DNA from: Ruminococcus sp.
Lineage (GTDB): Bacteria; Bacillota; Clostridia; Oscillospirales; Ruminococcaceae
Direction of reading: 5' to 3'
Assembly (NCBI RefSeq): GCF_019423705.1
Contig: NZ_JAHZAX010000005.1
Span: 1 to 64,000 of the forward strand
Length of the DNA stretch: 64,000 bases
Shown here: one piece after another, positions 50,849-58,545 of the stretch
How positions within the stretch are numbered: position 1 is the first letter of the stretch
Layout of the letters: the number at the start of each line of letters is the position of its first letter
Program-made: the position numbers and the translations under genes
The notes under the pieces: model-generated
Databases searched by the model: none
What the model was told of the DNA's origin: nothing
What the model saw: the letters and a program-made list of their open reading frames with translations, nothing else

Positions 50849-51278
50849 ATTCGATACCTCCTTTATTGCATTTCTTTAAAAATCTTCTTACAAATTCTTT
50901 GTTGTCGATCTCTTCATCTTCGGGAAAAGTCTCAAAAACGTCTCTTACTAGTTCTCTTGCCTTAGTATATTCATATCCCTGCACTTTATTCAGCACATAA
51001 ACTTCGCCTTGATTTGTAACGACTGTCATAATTTTTATTGCGCCCTCGCAAATGAAAGTATCTATATCTGCAACGGAAAAATTATTTGTGCTTGGGTGAT
51101 TGTGCATATACACAAGAGATTGACGTTGTGCGTTTCGGACAACCGACACAGCAAAGGAATTTTCTGCTGGTATAACAGAAAATTCATCGCCCATTATTTT
51201 TACTTCGCTTTTAAAACTAAGATCATCAATAAAGAGAACTTCATCGCTGTTATTATCTTCTTTAGATAATTTAAGCAA
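50832..51278 (-). CDS. small JAMM/MPN-like metallohydrolase
   Basis: 148 residues. A short beta-rich N-terminal half (VLFIDDLSFKSEVKIMG, SVIPAENSFAVSVVRN) precedes VYMHNHPSTNNFSVADID, a zinc-binding HxHP...S..D motif with His59, His61, Ser68 and Asp71. This is the JAMM signature in the six-residue-spacer form seen in phage-head and toxin-associated MPN proteins; a catalytic Glu is probably E39 (PAENSF). The C-terminal third is acidic then basic. It starts with TTG immediately after the stop of the 42-residue gene (TAATTG), so translation depends on the upstream gene. Possible substrates: ubiquitin-like or isopeptide bonds, or other amides. The non-ATG start and lack of a known family keep function open. 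Confidence 0.72.
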   Translation of the reverse strand: MLKLSKEDNNSDEVLFIDDLSFKSEVKIMGDEFSVIPAENSFAVSVVRNAQRQSLVYMHNHPSTNNFSVADIDTFICEGAIKIMTVVTNQGEVYVLNKVQGYEYTKARELVRDVFETFPEDEEIDNKEFVRRFLKKCNKGGIEYARSK

Positions 51279-51407
51279 TTATTTATGCTTATGCTGCATT
51301 GAATGTGACTGCGCTTCAGAAAAATCTGACAACTTCACTTCTTCAACTTTTTCTATTGCAGTATCCGTAATAAAAATCTTATGATCTCGCTTTTTAGCCT
51401 GTTCCAA
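51279..51407 (-). CDS. small protein, first gene of the JAMM cassette
   Basis: 42 residues (MEQAKKRDHKIFITDTAIEK... ending HSMQHKHK) from a TTG at 51407, with GAGGAAG upstream at a suitable distance. It is helical and charged, with a His-rich tail that could bind metal. Its stop is directly followed by the start of the JAMM gene. I recognise no family. It is the promoter-proximal gene of the cassette and may be a partner or substrate of the metallohydrolase. Confidence 0.55.
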   Translation of the reverse strand: MEQAKKRDHKIFITDTAIEKVEEVKLSDFSEAQSHSMQHKHK

Positions 51408-51428
51408 AGCTTCACTTCCTCTGTTTAC

Positions 51429-51456
51429 ATTATACCATATTTTCGTAATTTGTCAA
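51429..51456 (-). promoter_or_regulatory. promoter of the JAMM cassette
   Basis: Minus strand: TTGACA (51451-51456), 16-nt spacer, TATAAT (51429-51434), both hexamers perfect. Confidence 0.8.
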
Positions 51457-51473
51457 CAGCGGAGTGTAAAATA

Positions 51474-51508
51474 TAAAAAGGATACAGGCTTTTATTTGTC
51501 TGTATCCC
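51474..51508 (-). terminator. terminator of the Spo0A-like gene
   Basis: Minus strand GGATACAG...CTGTATCC stem with TTTTTA after it. It starts at the end of the read-through frame, consistent with the full-length gene once being the functional unit. Confidence 0.7.
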
Positions 51509-52298
51509 TTGTTGAATAATATTTGTCAAACGCATCGGCGAACTGTTCTAGGACTATATCTGCTATGCCTGTGATAAATTCTGTATTGGACGGCTTTTTA
51601 TCTATTGCGGCATTGTCGGGGAAATAGCGCTGTTTATCTGCTGGGGTGGCTCTTTTCTAGCCTGAACCTATGGATATTCGCACGCTGCGCTCTATGCTCT
51701 GCCTTGTTTTATTGAACTTATCAAGGGGCATATTATAGCGGCGGGCTGCCATATCGTAAAGCTGATAGGTGCGCAGAATTCTGTTTCTATCGGTAAAGAG
51801 CAGCACGCCCACCATATACCTTATATAATCATAGCCAACGCTCCTCGGGGTAATGCCCAGCGATATGAGCAGTTCTGACACACTTTTATGTGCTTGCTCT
51901 TTGAACTTGACCACGTTTATGGGTATGGCGTTAAGTCTTGCTATCATATCCTCACAGACGGCTTCGGCGCTGTATGGGGCGCTGATATTCACAAAGCTTG
52001 CGTCGTCAAGGAGCACACGAATAGTTTCGTTATCCTCATAGGTGTAGATGTTATAGAATATCGGTTCGATATCGGCTTCTCTGAGCTTTTTTGCAAAGGC
52101 AAGGGTCTCCTCCCAGCCGCACATACAGCAATCGGCCACGATTATGGAGGGAGAATATTTAACTGCGCCTATTTCTATCGAGATCTTGCTGCGGTCGCAC
52201 AGCCGGACTTTTGCGCCACGCTCTTCAAGGCATTTTGCAAGGCTGCGGTGCTGTCCGTCAAAGGTCTCGGCAATAAGAACTGTTCTGTTTGCAAACAT
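51492..52298 (-). pseudogene. Spo0A-like response regulator interrupted by an in-frame amber codon
   Basis: From the ATG at 52298 (after AAGGAGTATCGGGCA) the frame runs 213 codons to TAG at 51657-51659, then remains open for 54 more codons to TAA at 51492. The product has a degenerate receiver (VLIAETFDG at the N-terminus; SIIVADCCMCG at the phosphorylation strand) and a Spo0A-type DNA-binding domain: VSELLISLGITPRSVGYDYIRYMVG, then NKTRQSIERSVRISIGSG. Beyond the TAG come DKKPSNTEFITGIADIV, matching the Spo0A C-terminus (KPTNSEFIAMVADKL). The amber thus removes the last DNA-binding helices. It may be a recent pseudogene, a sequencing error or a read-through gene. It is a paralogue, since true spo0A usually lies beside spoIVB. 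Confidence 0.72.
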
Positions 52299-52333
52299 TG
52301 CCCGATACTCCTTAATTTTGTCACGAATAAACT

Positions 52334-52389
52334 CATTTAAATGAACTCGTTCATATGCTAATTATAGCAAACGGGCGTTAGTTGGGCAA
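52334..52389 (-). promoter_or_regulatory. promoter and palindromic operator of the Spo0A-like gene
   Basis: Minus strand: TTGCCC (52384-52389), 17-nt spacer, TATAAT (52361-52366). Just downstream lie two palindromes, ATGAAC-TC-GTTCAT (52341-52354) and CATTTAAATG (52334-52343), where a repressor would block initiation. Confidence 0.65.
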
Positions 52390-52494
52390 TGAAATGCGAA
52401 GATATTCAGATTGAGTTAACTGAAATGTTACGATTAAACATTAATTTATATGATTATTATTCAAAAATGTCGAAATTTCTGAATAGGGCTAACT

Positions 52495-53265
52495 TTACAG
52501 GTGGCTTTTTATACGCTCCAAAGCGCCTTTTTCGAGCCTTGACACTTGGGCTTGGGATATGCCGATACTTTTTGCCACTTCCACTTGGGTCTGACCCTTG
52601 AAAAAGCGCAGGAAGAGGATATTTTTCTCACGGGGGAGCAGGCTGCTCATTGCGTCTTTGAGGGAGAGCTCTTCCAGCCAGCTTTTGTCATCATAATTAT
52701 CGCTGACTTGGTCGACCACATAGAGGGCGTCGCCGTTATCGGAATATACGGGCTCATAGAGGGAGACGGGGTCGGTGATGGCTGCAAGGGCGATCACAAC
52801 GCTGCTGGGCTTTTCGGTTATGCTTTCGGCGATCTGCTCCACGGTGGGCTCTTTTTGATTTTCGCAGATGAACTGCTCCTTGGCCTGCATTGCTTTATAG
52901 GCAAGGTCACGGAGGGAGCGTGAGACCCTCATCGGCTGATCGTCACGGAGAAAGCGGCGCAGCTCGCCTGCTATCATCGGCACGGCATAGGTGGAAAAGC
53001 GCACGTCAAGGCTGGTATCGAAATTGTCGATAGCTTTGATAAGTCCCACGACGCCGACTTGGAAGAGGTCGTCGGGGGAGTCGCAGCGGCTGACGAACTT
53101 TTGCAAAACGCTCAGCACCAGTCTGAGATTGCCGTTTATAAGCTCCTCTCTTGCTTTTTTGTCACCTGCGTGGGCTTTTTTCAGCAGTTCAAGCTTTTCT
53201 GACTCCTTTAATGTCTTTAAATCATTTGTATTTACTCCGCTGATCTCGACTTTATTATACTGCAT
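52495..53265 (-). CDS. sigG: RNA polymerase sporulation sigma factor SigG
   Basis: 256 residues from the ATG at 53265, after GGAGTACGCT. The N-terminus NKVEISGVNTNDLKTL is specific to SigG. Region 2 (LVLSVLQKF...DDLFQVGVVGLIKAIDNFD...VRFSTYAVPMIAGELRRFLRD) and region 4 HTH (QTQVEVAKSIGISQAQVSRLEKGALERIK) are complete. It directs late forespore transcription. In most spore-formers sigG directly follows spoIIGA-sigE; here sigE lies 6.1 kb away, with surface-related genes inserted between. Confidence 0.96.
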   Translation of the reverse strand: MQYNKVEISGVNTNDLKTLKESEKLELLKKAHAGDKKAREELINGNLRLVLSVLQKFVSRCDSPDDLFQVGVVGLIKAIDNFDTSLDVRFSTYAVPMIAGELRRFLRDDQPMRVSRSLRDLAYKAMQAKEQFICENQKEPTVEQIAESITEKPSSVVIALAAITDPVSLYEPVYSDNGDALYVVDQVSDNYDDKSWLEELSLKDAMSSLLPREKNILFLRFFKGQTQVEVAKSIGISQAQVSRLEKGALERIKSHL

Positions 53266-53378
53266 AGCGTACTCCTGAACTTTGATAATATAATTATTCC
53301 CAAAGTGTGTGGTACTATGCAGGGGATTTTTATGGTGAGATATGTGGGGCGATCGTGCGGATAAAAAGTCGAGTGCAA

Positions 53379-53404
53379 AAAAAGTGGGCGACCAAAGGTC
53401 GCCC
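53379..53404 (-). terminator. palindromic repeat copy acting as terminator
   Basis: GGGCGACC-AAA-GGTCGCCC (53386-53404) is the first hairpin of the dispersed repeat. On the minus strand it runs into TTTTTTT and ends the operon 53419-55853. Confidence 0.75.
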
Positions 53405-53418
53405 GTGTGATGTTCGTA

Positions 53419-53652
53419 TTATTGTTTTTCGATTTTGTCGGAATTTTCAATGCGTTCGTTTTTGCGCTGGTTATACACCGCAAGGATAGCAGTAACGATC
53501 GCCGAGATACAGAAGATAAGCAAAAGCTTATTCGATATCTTTCGGTTGATGAAATTCATTGTGGGGTTGAGGATATCTAGTATCCAAAACACGATGAACA
53601 TTCCTGCAAGGATTATTGTGAGGTGCGGAAGCAGTTTTGACAGTCGTTTCAT
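53419..53652 (-). CDS. small membrane protein, two helices
   Basis: 77 residues. Two hydrophobic segments (about 8-28 and 40-62) flank a short loop, ending in a charged cytoplasmic tail (NQRKNERIENSDKIEKQ). The ATG at 53652 is 3 nt after the phosphodiester glycosidase stop; its ribosome site GGAGG lies in the end of that gene, so it is coupled. I recognise no family. As last gene of an operon with a polyprenyl glycosyltransferase it may be an assembly partner of that pathway. Confidence 0.72.
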   Translation of the reverse strand: MKRLSKLLPHLTIILAGMFIVFWILDILNPTMNFINRKISNKLLLIFCISAIVTAILAVYNQRKNERIENSDKIEKQ

Positions 53653-53655
53653 TTT

Positions 53656-54807
53656 TTAGCCTCCTATATAGATAATGTCGCTGAGGTCACGTCCGCCGCC
53701 GTCGGGCTGGTTTATTATGCTGCCGTCAAAGTACATAAGTGCGGACTTTCCGCCGTCAAGGTTAAATGCGCTCTGACAGCCTTCGTCGCACATAATTGCG
53801 GCAAGCTCGCTGAGGGTCGCACCTCTTGAATAGCCTTCCATTCTGCCGTCAACGGTGACGAAAACGTAATGGCCTGCGGACACGCTGCCTATGGCTGAAC
53901 GTGGGTTTTGGCTGTTGAGATATGATGTGGTATTGAATGTGCTGAGGACGTTGCCGCTGCCGTCAAGGAGGGCTGGGCCGAAGTTCCAAGCCTGCCAAGC
54001 GCCTTGTGCGATGATCTCATCGCTGTTGTATTCGGACGGGGAATAGGTCTTTAGGGTGCCGTCGGTGAAGAGCACGCAGACGTCGGCGTCGTTATTGTCG
54101 TCACGATATTTTACGCCGTTTCTTATTACGATACTGCGCTCGGAATTGCCGTAAAAGTCGCCGTTTATTGCGAAGATAGCGTTGTTTTCCGTCGCCATAT
54201 TGTAAACGCTGTCTTTGATGTTCTTGCCGAAAGTGCCCTCCGCAAAGGCGGTCTTTATAACGCTGGCGTCGGTGACGTAGACGTCGGCAACGTAATAGGT
54301 TATCTTATCTGAGCCTTCGCCGATAGATTTTTTATAGACCGTCACTTGTGCGTTGTCTGTGGTGGACTCGCCAAGCTTTTCGCTTTGGATAGCGGCGTTA
54401 GTTATGCTGCTGACAGCGTTTTGGTCGGAGAGGTAATCGGCGGTATCTTGATTGCCCCAGTTTTTATGGTCACGCTGCTCGGTGCGGAGGGTGGTGGTTG
54501 CGGTCTCCGTTTGAGGTGCTGTGGTGGTGACCGGGGTGCTGTTTGTATCTGTTTGCGATTGCGATGAGCTGTCGTCAGAGGTCTCTGAGGAGGTGCTTGT
54601 ATCGGCGTTTGGCAGTGTGAATTTTGTCTGCGCTCCGCTATCGGCGGTGGCTATCACCTCGCCTTTTACGCCTGAGCTCTGGGGCAATACATAGTCAAAG
54701 AGCATAAACACGCCGATCGCTGCGGCGGTCAGCAGGGTGTCGGTCAATATCATTGCCCACACGGGCATTTGCTTTACTTTTGCTTTTTGGGTCTTTTTTT
54801 CAGACAT
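53656..54807 (-). CDS. phosphodiester glycosidase (NAGPA) domain protein, membrane-anchored
   Basis: 383 residues. A basic N-terminus and one membrane helix (about 16-40) are followed by a Ser/Thr/Asp-rich linker to about 110, then a NAGPA domain: FAINGDFYGNSERSIVIRNG, NPRSAIGSV, VTVDGRMEGYSRGATLSELA and FNLDGGKSALMYFDG. Homologues uncap N-acetylglucosamine-1-phosphodiester-linked sugars or act in exopolysaccharide turnover outside the cell. It overlaps the glycosyltransferase stop by one base (TGATG), so the pair is coupled and likely acts on the same surface glycan. Confidence 0.9.
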   Translation of the reverse strand: MSEKKTQKAKVKQMPVWAMILTDTLLTAAAIGVFMLFDYVLPQSSGVKGEVIATADSGAQTKFTLPNADTSTSSETSDDSSSQSQTDTNSTPVTTTAPQTETATTTLRTEQRDHKNWGNQDTADYLSDQNAVSSITNAAIQSEKLGESTTDNAQVTVYKKSIGEGSDKITYYVADVYVTDASVIKTAFAEGTFGKNIKDSVYNMATENNAIFAINGDFYGNSERSIVIRNGVKYRDDNNDADVCVLFTDGTLKTYSPSEYNSDEIIAQGAWQAWNFGPALLDGSGNVLSTFNTTSYLNSQNPRSAIGSVSAGHYVFVTVDGRMEGYSRGATLSELAAIMCDEGCQSAFNLDGGKSALMYFDGSIINQPDGGGRDLSDIIYIGG

Positions 54808-55853
54808 CAGTCTGCTATCTCCTTTCTTTTCTTTTTGAAAACAAAGCTTTTTTGTACCGCCCAGCTTATAAAGAAGAGCAGCACTTCAACTATTATTTTA
54901 CAGATATACTGATTGTGGATAACATACTTTACCAGCAGTTTGAGCAAGACTGTATTTGCGGCGAGGATAAATGCCGCAAGGAGGAAATACTTCGCCGCTG
55001 TTTTTGCAATGCCTTCCTTATTTTTAAAGACGAATTTTTTGTTCATTCCGAAATTGAAGGCGGAGCTTATGACTCTTGCGCAGATATTTGAAGCCACAAT
55101 GCTTTTTGTTATCAGCGAGAAGAGGGTGAAGCAGATGTAATCCACGCAGAAGCTCAGCAGGGAAGAGCCTGAGAATTTCAGTATGTCTTTATAAATGCGG
55201 AATGAGTCTTTGATAGGGTCGAAATGAGAGGACTCGTTTTTGCCCAGGTATACTGTTTCGATTGGCACTTCAAAGAAGCCGATGTTCTCACGGGCACATT
55301 CAAGGAGCATATTCATCTCGAACTCGTATCTATCGCCGCTTATCGATAGCATAAAGGGGATAAGCTCTGAAGAGAAGCCACGCAGTCCTGTTTGAGTGTC
55401 GCTGACCTTTACCCCTGCGGCGAAGGAGAACACGAACTTTGTGACGTTATTGCCGAACTTGCTGCGCAGGGGAATTTTGCCTGTGAACTTGCGGCAGCCC
55501 ATAATAAGATTATCGGGGTTGGTTTTGAGAGCTTGGGCTATGCGGATAATGTCTTTAATCTTATGCTGGCCGTCGGCGTCGGCAATGACGATGCCTGCCT
55601 CGCCTTGGGTATTTTTTTCTATGTATTCAAGGGCGGTCTTGATGCCCCTGCCTTTGCCCATATTCACTTTATGGGTGAGGACGGTGGCTTTCTTTTGGGC
55701 TTGGGCGAAAATTTCAGCCTTATCGGGGCTGCTGCCATCGTTTATGACGATGATATCAAAATCTGTCCGCTGTGAGATATCGTCGATAACGCCGAGCATT
55801 TTCTCGTCGGGTTCATAGGCGGGAATGACCGCAAATATCTTTTCTATTGCCAT
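54807..55853 (-). CDS. GT2 polyprenyl-phosphate glycosyltransferase - GtrA fusion
   Basis: 348 residues. Residues 1-220 are a family 2 glycosyltransferase (DPM1 type): FAVIPAYEPDE, VINDGSSPD, VIADADGQHK (DxD-like) and the TQTGLRGF acceptor motif. Residues about 228-340 contain four membrane helices of the GtrA type (SFCVDYICFTLFSLI...FNFGMNKKFVFKNKE...). The pair would make a polyprenyl-phosphate sugar and flip or retain it at the membrane for surface glycosylation. First gene of a three-gene operon with the phosphodiester glycosidase and a small membrane protein. The ATG follows GGAAGGGAGACAAAA. Confidence 0.92.
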   Translation of the reverse strand: MAIEKIFAVIPAYEPDEKMLGVIDDISQRTDFDIIVINDGSSPDKAEIFAQAQKKATVLTHKVNMGKGRGIKTALEYIEKNTQGEAGIVIADADGQHKIKDIIRIAQALKTNPDNLIMGCRKFTGKIPLRSKFGNNVTKFVFSFAAGVKVSDTQTGLRGFSSELIPFMLSISGDRYEFEMNMLLECARENIGFFEVPIETVYLGKNESSHFDPIKDSFRIYKDILKFSGSSLLSFCVDYICFTLFSLITKSIVASNICARVISSAFNFGMNKKFVFKNKEGIAKTAAKYFLLAAFILAANTVLLKLLVKYVIHNQYICKIIVEVLLFFISWAVQKSFVFKKKRKEIAD

Positions 55854-56007
55854 TTTTGTCTCCCTTCCAGCCGACTATTTCGGCTTTGGTATCTTGACGT
55901 TATTAAGTATAACACAAGACCCTTAAAAATACAATAAATATTTTTTATTTTATAATGCAGCTTTTTTCTGCTTCACTTTTCATTTTCATTTTTTTGCTAT
56001 ATTTTTC

Positions 56008-56036
56008 TTGACAATGTGACGATTTTGTGATAAAGT
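56008..56036 (+). promoter_or_regulatory. promoter of the secreted Ig/transglutaminase gene
   Basis: TTGACA (56008-56013), 17-nt spacer, TAAAGT (56031-56036), 56 nt before the ATG. Confidence 0.6.
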
Positions 56037-56091
56037 TATTGTATAAGCTGTTTTTACAGTCGGGAAAATTATAGCGGAAAGGAAAAAGAAT

Positions 56092-58266
56092 ATGAAGTTA
56101 TTTAAGCGGACGCTTACGGCGGCTGTGGCGGTATGCCTTGCGCTTCAAAGTGCGGTGGTATGCTTCGGCGCAGAGGCGGAGGAGCAGATCCCTGTCGGCG
56201 GAGAGGACGTCAGCCTTTACACATCGGAGGACGGCGAGCTTATCCAACTTACGGAGGATATGTATCAGACTTGGTATGACGGTGACCAGACTTATGACGG
56301 CACGGCAAAGGAGCTTTATGGTTACTATCTTATGGATAGCGACAATTATTATTGGCTCAATGAGGACGAGGATTATGTTGTCACTTATGAAAACAACATA
56401 AACGCAGGCACGGCGACGGCTACTTTCACGGGTATCGGCCGTTACACGGGAAGCTTTACGAAAAATTTCAACATTACCCCTGCGAACATTTACTGGACAG
56501 ATATCGAATGTGAATACGAACAGAGCTACTGCGGCGGAAAGCCTGTTCAGCCAAAGCCGACTGTTACATACAACGGTGTTGTGCTGACTGAGGGCGTTGA
56601 CTATGAGATCAAATATGAGGACGACTGCGGCGAGCTTGGCTGGCATTACCTTGAGATATGGAGTAAGGGCAATTTTGAAGGCAGCACAAGCTTTGAGTAT
56701 TATGTTGTAGAGGCTGAGATATCAAGCGAGAACATTTCAGTCGGCAGCTGCACTTACACTGGCTATTCCCAGACTCCTGCGCCTGTTGTTACAGTTGGCG
56801 GCGAGGTGCTGAGACGTGGCATTGATTATAATGTATCATACACAAACAATGTGAACGCCGGCACGGGTTATATGACCGTTATTGGTATGAACGGTTACAC
56901 GGGATATGTTACTGTGCCTTTCACTATCAGTCCGAAAGCTGTTTCAAAGGTTGAGATATCAAAGATCGCTGACGCCGATTACACGGGCAGCGCTGTTAAG
57001 CCGAGCCTTGTTGTCAAGGCGGACGGAAAGGTGCTCAATAGCTCTGATTATACTGTAACATATTACAATAACACGAATATGGGCACGGCAAACGCTGTTG
57101 TTACTCTTGGAAGCAACTACACGGGCAGCCGTTCTGCTTCAGCTTCTTTCAAGATCGTGCTTGGAAAGGCAAAGGGTCTGAAGGCTACTGCGGATTCTAC
57201 AACTTCTGTAAAGCTCAGCTGGAGCAAGGTGGGCAAGTGCAAATACAAAGTCTACCGCTATGATTCAAAGAAAAAGTCTTACAAGCTTCTGACAACTACA
57301 AGCTCCACAAGCTATACTGACAAGAAGCTTTCTGAGGCAACGGGTTACACTTATGCTGTCAAGCTTGAATACAACTCAAAGCTTGGACCTTACACGACTG
57401 TAAAGGGCAACACGAAGATATCCACGCCAAAGATGACTGTTAAGGCTTACAATAAGAAAGTTACAATAAGCTGGAACAAGAACACAAAGGCTGAGGGATA
57501 TCAGATATACTGGTGCAAGGGCGATGAATGGACTATCCCGCACAACAATTATTACAGTATGCCGACAGACTGTTATAATGATTATGTTCAGCTCAAGAAG
57601 ATAACAAAGAACAGCACGACTTCTTACACCAAGTCAGACCTTTCGGGTTCAAAGAATTATCACTTCAAGATGAGGTCTTACAAGACAATAAACGGCAAGG
57701 TGGTTTACAGCGGTTGGACGGGCATACAATGCAAGATAAACACCATATCGAGACTTAATGCGGCAACAAAGAAGAGCCACAGCACTTACAAGATATACAA
57801 CGTTCAGGGCAAGACCACAAAGACTTCAAAGCACACTTTGACGGCGGAAGAGAAGAAGATACTCAAGAACTTTGCTTCAAAGCACTTCAAGAGCGGCTGG
57901 TCGGCGGCAAAGAAAGTTGAATATACTGCGGACTGGATAAGAAAGAATATGAAGTACGGCAGGATTCCGACGGCTTCGCATAGCAAGAACATCTTTGTTT
58001 ACAAAGAGGGTCAATGCTCAGATTACAACGGTGCGCTGGTTGAAATGATGGTTTATCTCGGCTATGACGCAAACCTTGTTATGGGCAACCGCAGAGGCGG
58101 CGGACAGCACTTCTGGGGCGAGATAAAGATCGACGGCGTGACTTATCTGCTTGAAGTCGGCGAAAAGGTATACGACAGCCCACAATGGAATTACAAGTGG
58201 CAGTTTATGTGCCTTAAATATTCCGAGGCTGACGGCGGTTACAAGAAGAACGGAAAGCTTTACTAA
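56092..58266 (+). CDS. secreted Ig-like/Fn3 protein with C-terminal transglutaminase-like domain
   Basis: 724 residues. Signal peptide MKLFKRTLTAAVAVCLALQ... cleaved near FGAEA. Four repeat units follow (about 35-360) with the pattern Y-x-G, LxxGxDYxVxYxNNxNAGTAxxT(F/V)TG.G.YTG, a bacterial Ig-like fold often found in gut surface proteins. Two fibronectin type III-like domains come next (about 365-555), rich in Lys and Ser. The C-terminal domain (about 600-724) is transglutaminase-like with a probable Cys-His-Asp/Glu set: KEGQCSDYNGALVEMM, GGGQHFWGEIKID and YLLEVGEK. It may cross-link or cut surface or host proteins. No LPXTG or SLH anchor, so it is released or held non-covalently. Confidence 0.85.
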   Translation: MKLFKRTLTAAVAVCLALQSAVVCFGAEAEEQIPVGGEDVSLYTSEDGELIQLTEDMYQTWYDGDQTYDGTAKELYGYYLMDSDNYYWLNEDEDYVVTYENNINAGTATATFTGIGRYTGSFTKNFNITPANIYWTDIECEYEQSYCGGKPVQPKPTVTYNGVVLTEGVDYEIKYEDDCGELGWHYLEIWSKGNFEGSTSFEYYVVEAEISSENISVGSCTYTGYSQTPAPVVTVGGEVLRRGIDYNVSYTNNVNAGTGYMTVIGMNGYTGYVTVPFTISPKAVSKVEISKIADADYTGSAVKPSLVVKADGKVLNSSDYTVTYYNNTNMGTANAVVTLGSNYTGSRSASASFKIVLGKAKGLKATADSTTSVKLSWSKVGKCKYKVYRYDSKKKSYKLLTTTSSTSYTDKKLSEATGYTYAVKLEYNSKLGPYTTVKGNTKISTPKMTVKAYNKKVTISWNKNTKAEGYQIYWCKGDEWTIPHNNYYSMPTDCYNDYVQLKKITKNSTTSYTKSDLSGSKNYHFKMRSYKTINGKVVYSGWTGIQCKINTISRLNAATKKSHSTYKIYNVQGKTTKTSKHTLTAEEKKILKNFASKHFKSGWSAAKKVEYTADWIRKNMKYGRIPTASHSKNIFVYKEGQCSDYNGALVEMMVYLGYDANLVMGNRRGGGQHFWGEIKIDGVTYLLEVGEKVYDSPQWNYKWQFMCLKYSEADGGYKKNGKLY

Positions 58267-58284
58267 ACTAATTAAACAATAAAG

Positions 58285-58330
58285 AAAAAGCTCTGCGGAG
58301 GGAGAAATTCCGCAGAGCTTTTTTTTTTTG
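58285..58330 (+). terminator. strong rho-independent terminator
   Basis: AAGCTCTGCGGA and TCCGCAGAGCTT stem followed by ten or more T. Confidence 0.9.
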
Positions 58331-58415
58331 CAAATCAATTGCAAAAATAACTTGTGTTACAAACAAAGCCCCCGTGGATCGCTTGGGAGTTTGCTTGTGA
58401 TAATGGGGATATTTT

Positions 58416-58480
58416 ATATTGTCTAGGACAATATTGCATATGTATATTATATTGACTTTTTCGTTATTTTGCAATATAAT
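58416..58480 (+). promoter_or_regulatory. promoter and upstream palindrome of the LytTR gene
   Basis: ATATTGTC-TAG-GACAATAT (58416-58434) is a 19-nt palindrome placed 17 nt ahead of TTGACT (58452-58457), 17-nt spacer, TATAAT (58475-58480). The promoter is near consensus; the palindrome is placed for an activator or repressor. LytTR proteins usually bind direct repeats, so another regulator may use it. Confidence 0.75.
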
Positions 58481-58545
58481 ATATAAAAATAACTTATATT
58501 TTATAAAAAATAACTTGTTAGAGATGACATAATGGGGGAACAAAA

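Noticed and set aside
51657..51659. Amber recoding as pyrrolysine
   Set aside because: No pylT/pylS-like genes are in the window and other genes here end normally with TAG; kept only as an alternative explanation.
53232..53483. 83-codon minus-strand frame between sigG and the small membrane protein
   Set aside because: Overlaps the terminator hairpin and both flanking genes; no ribosome site.
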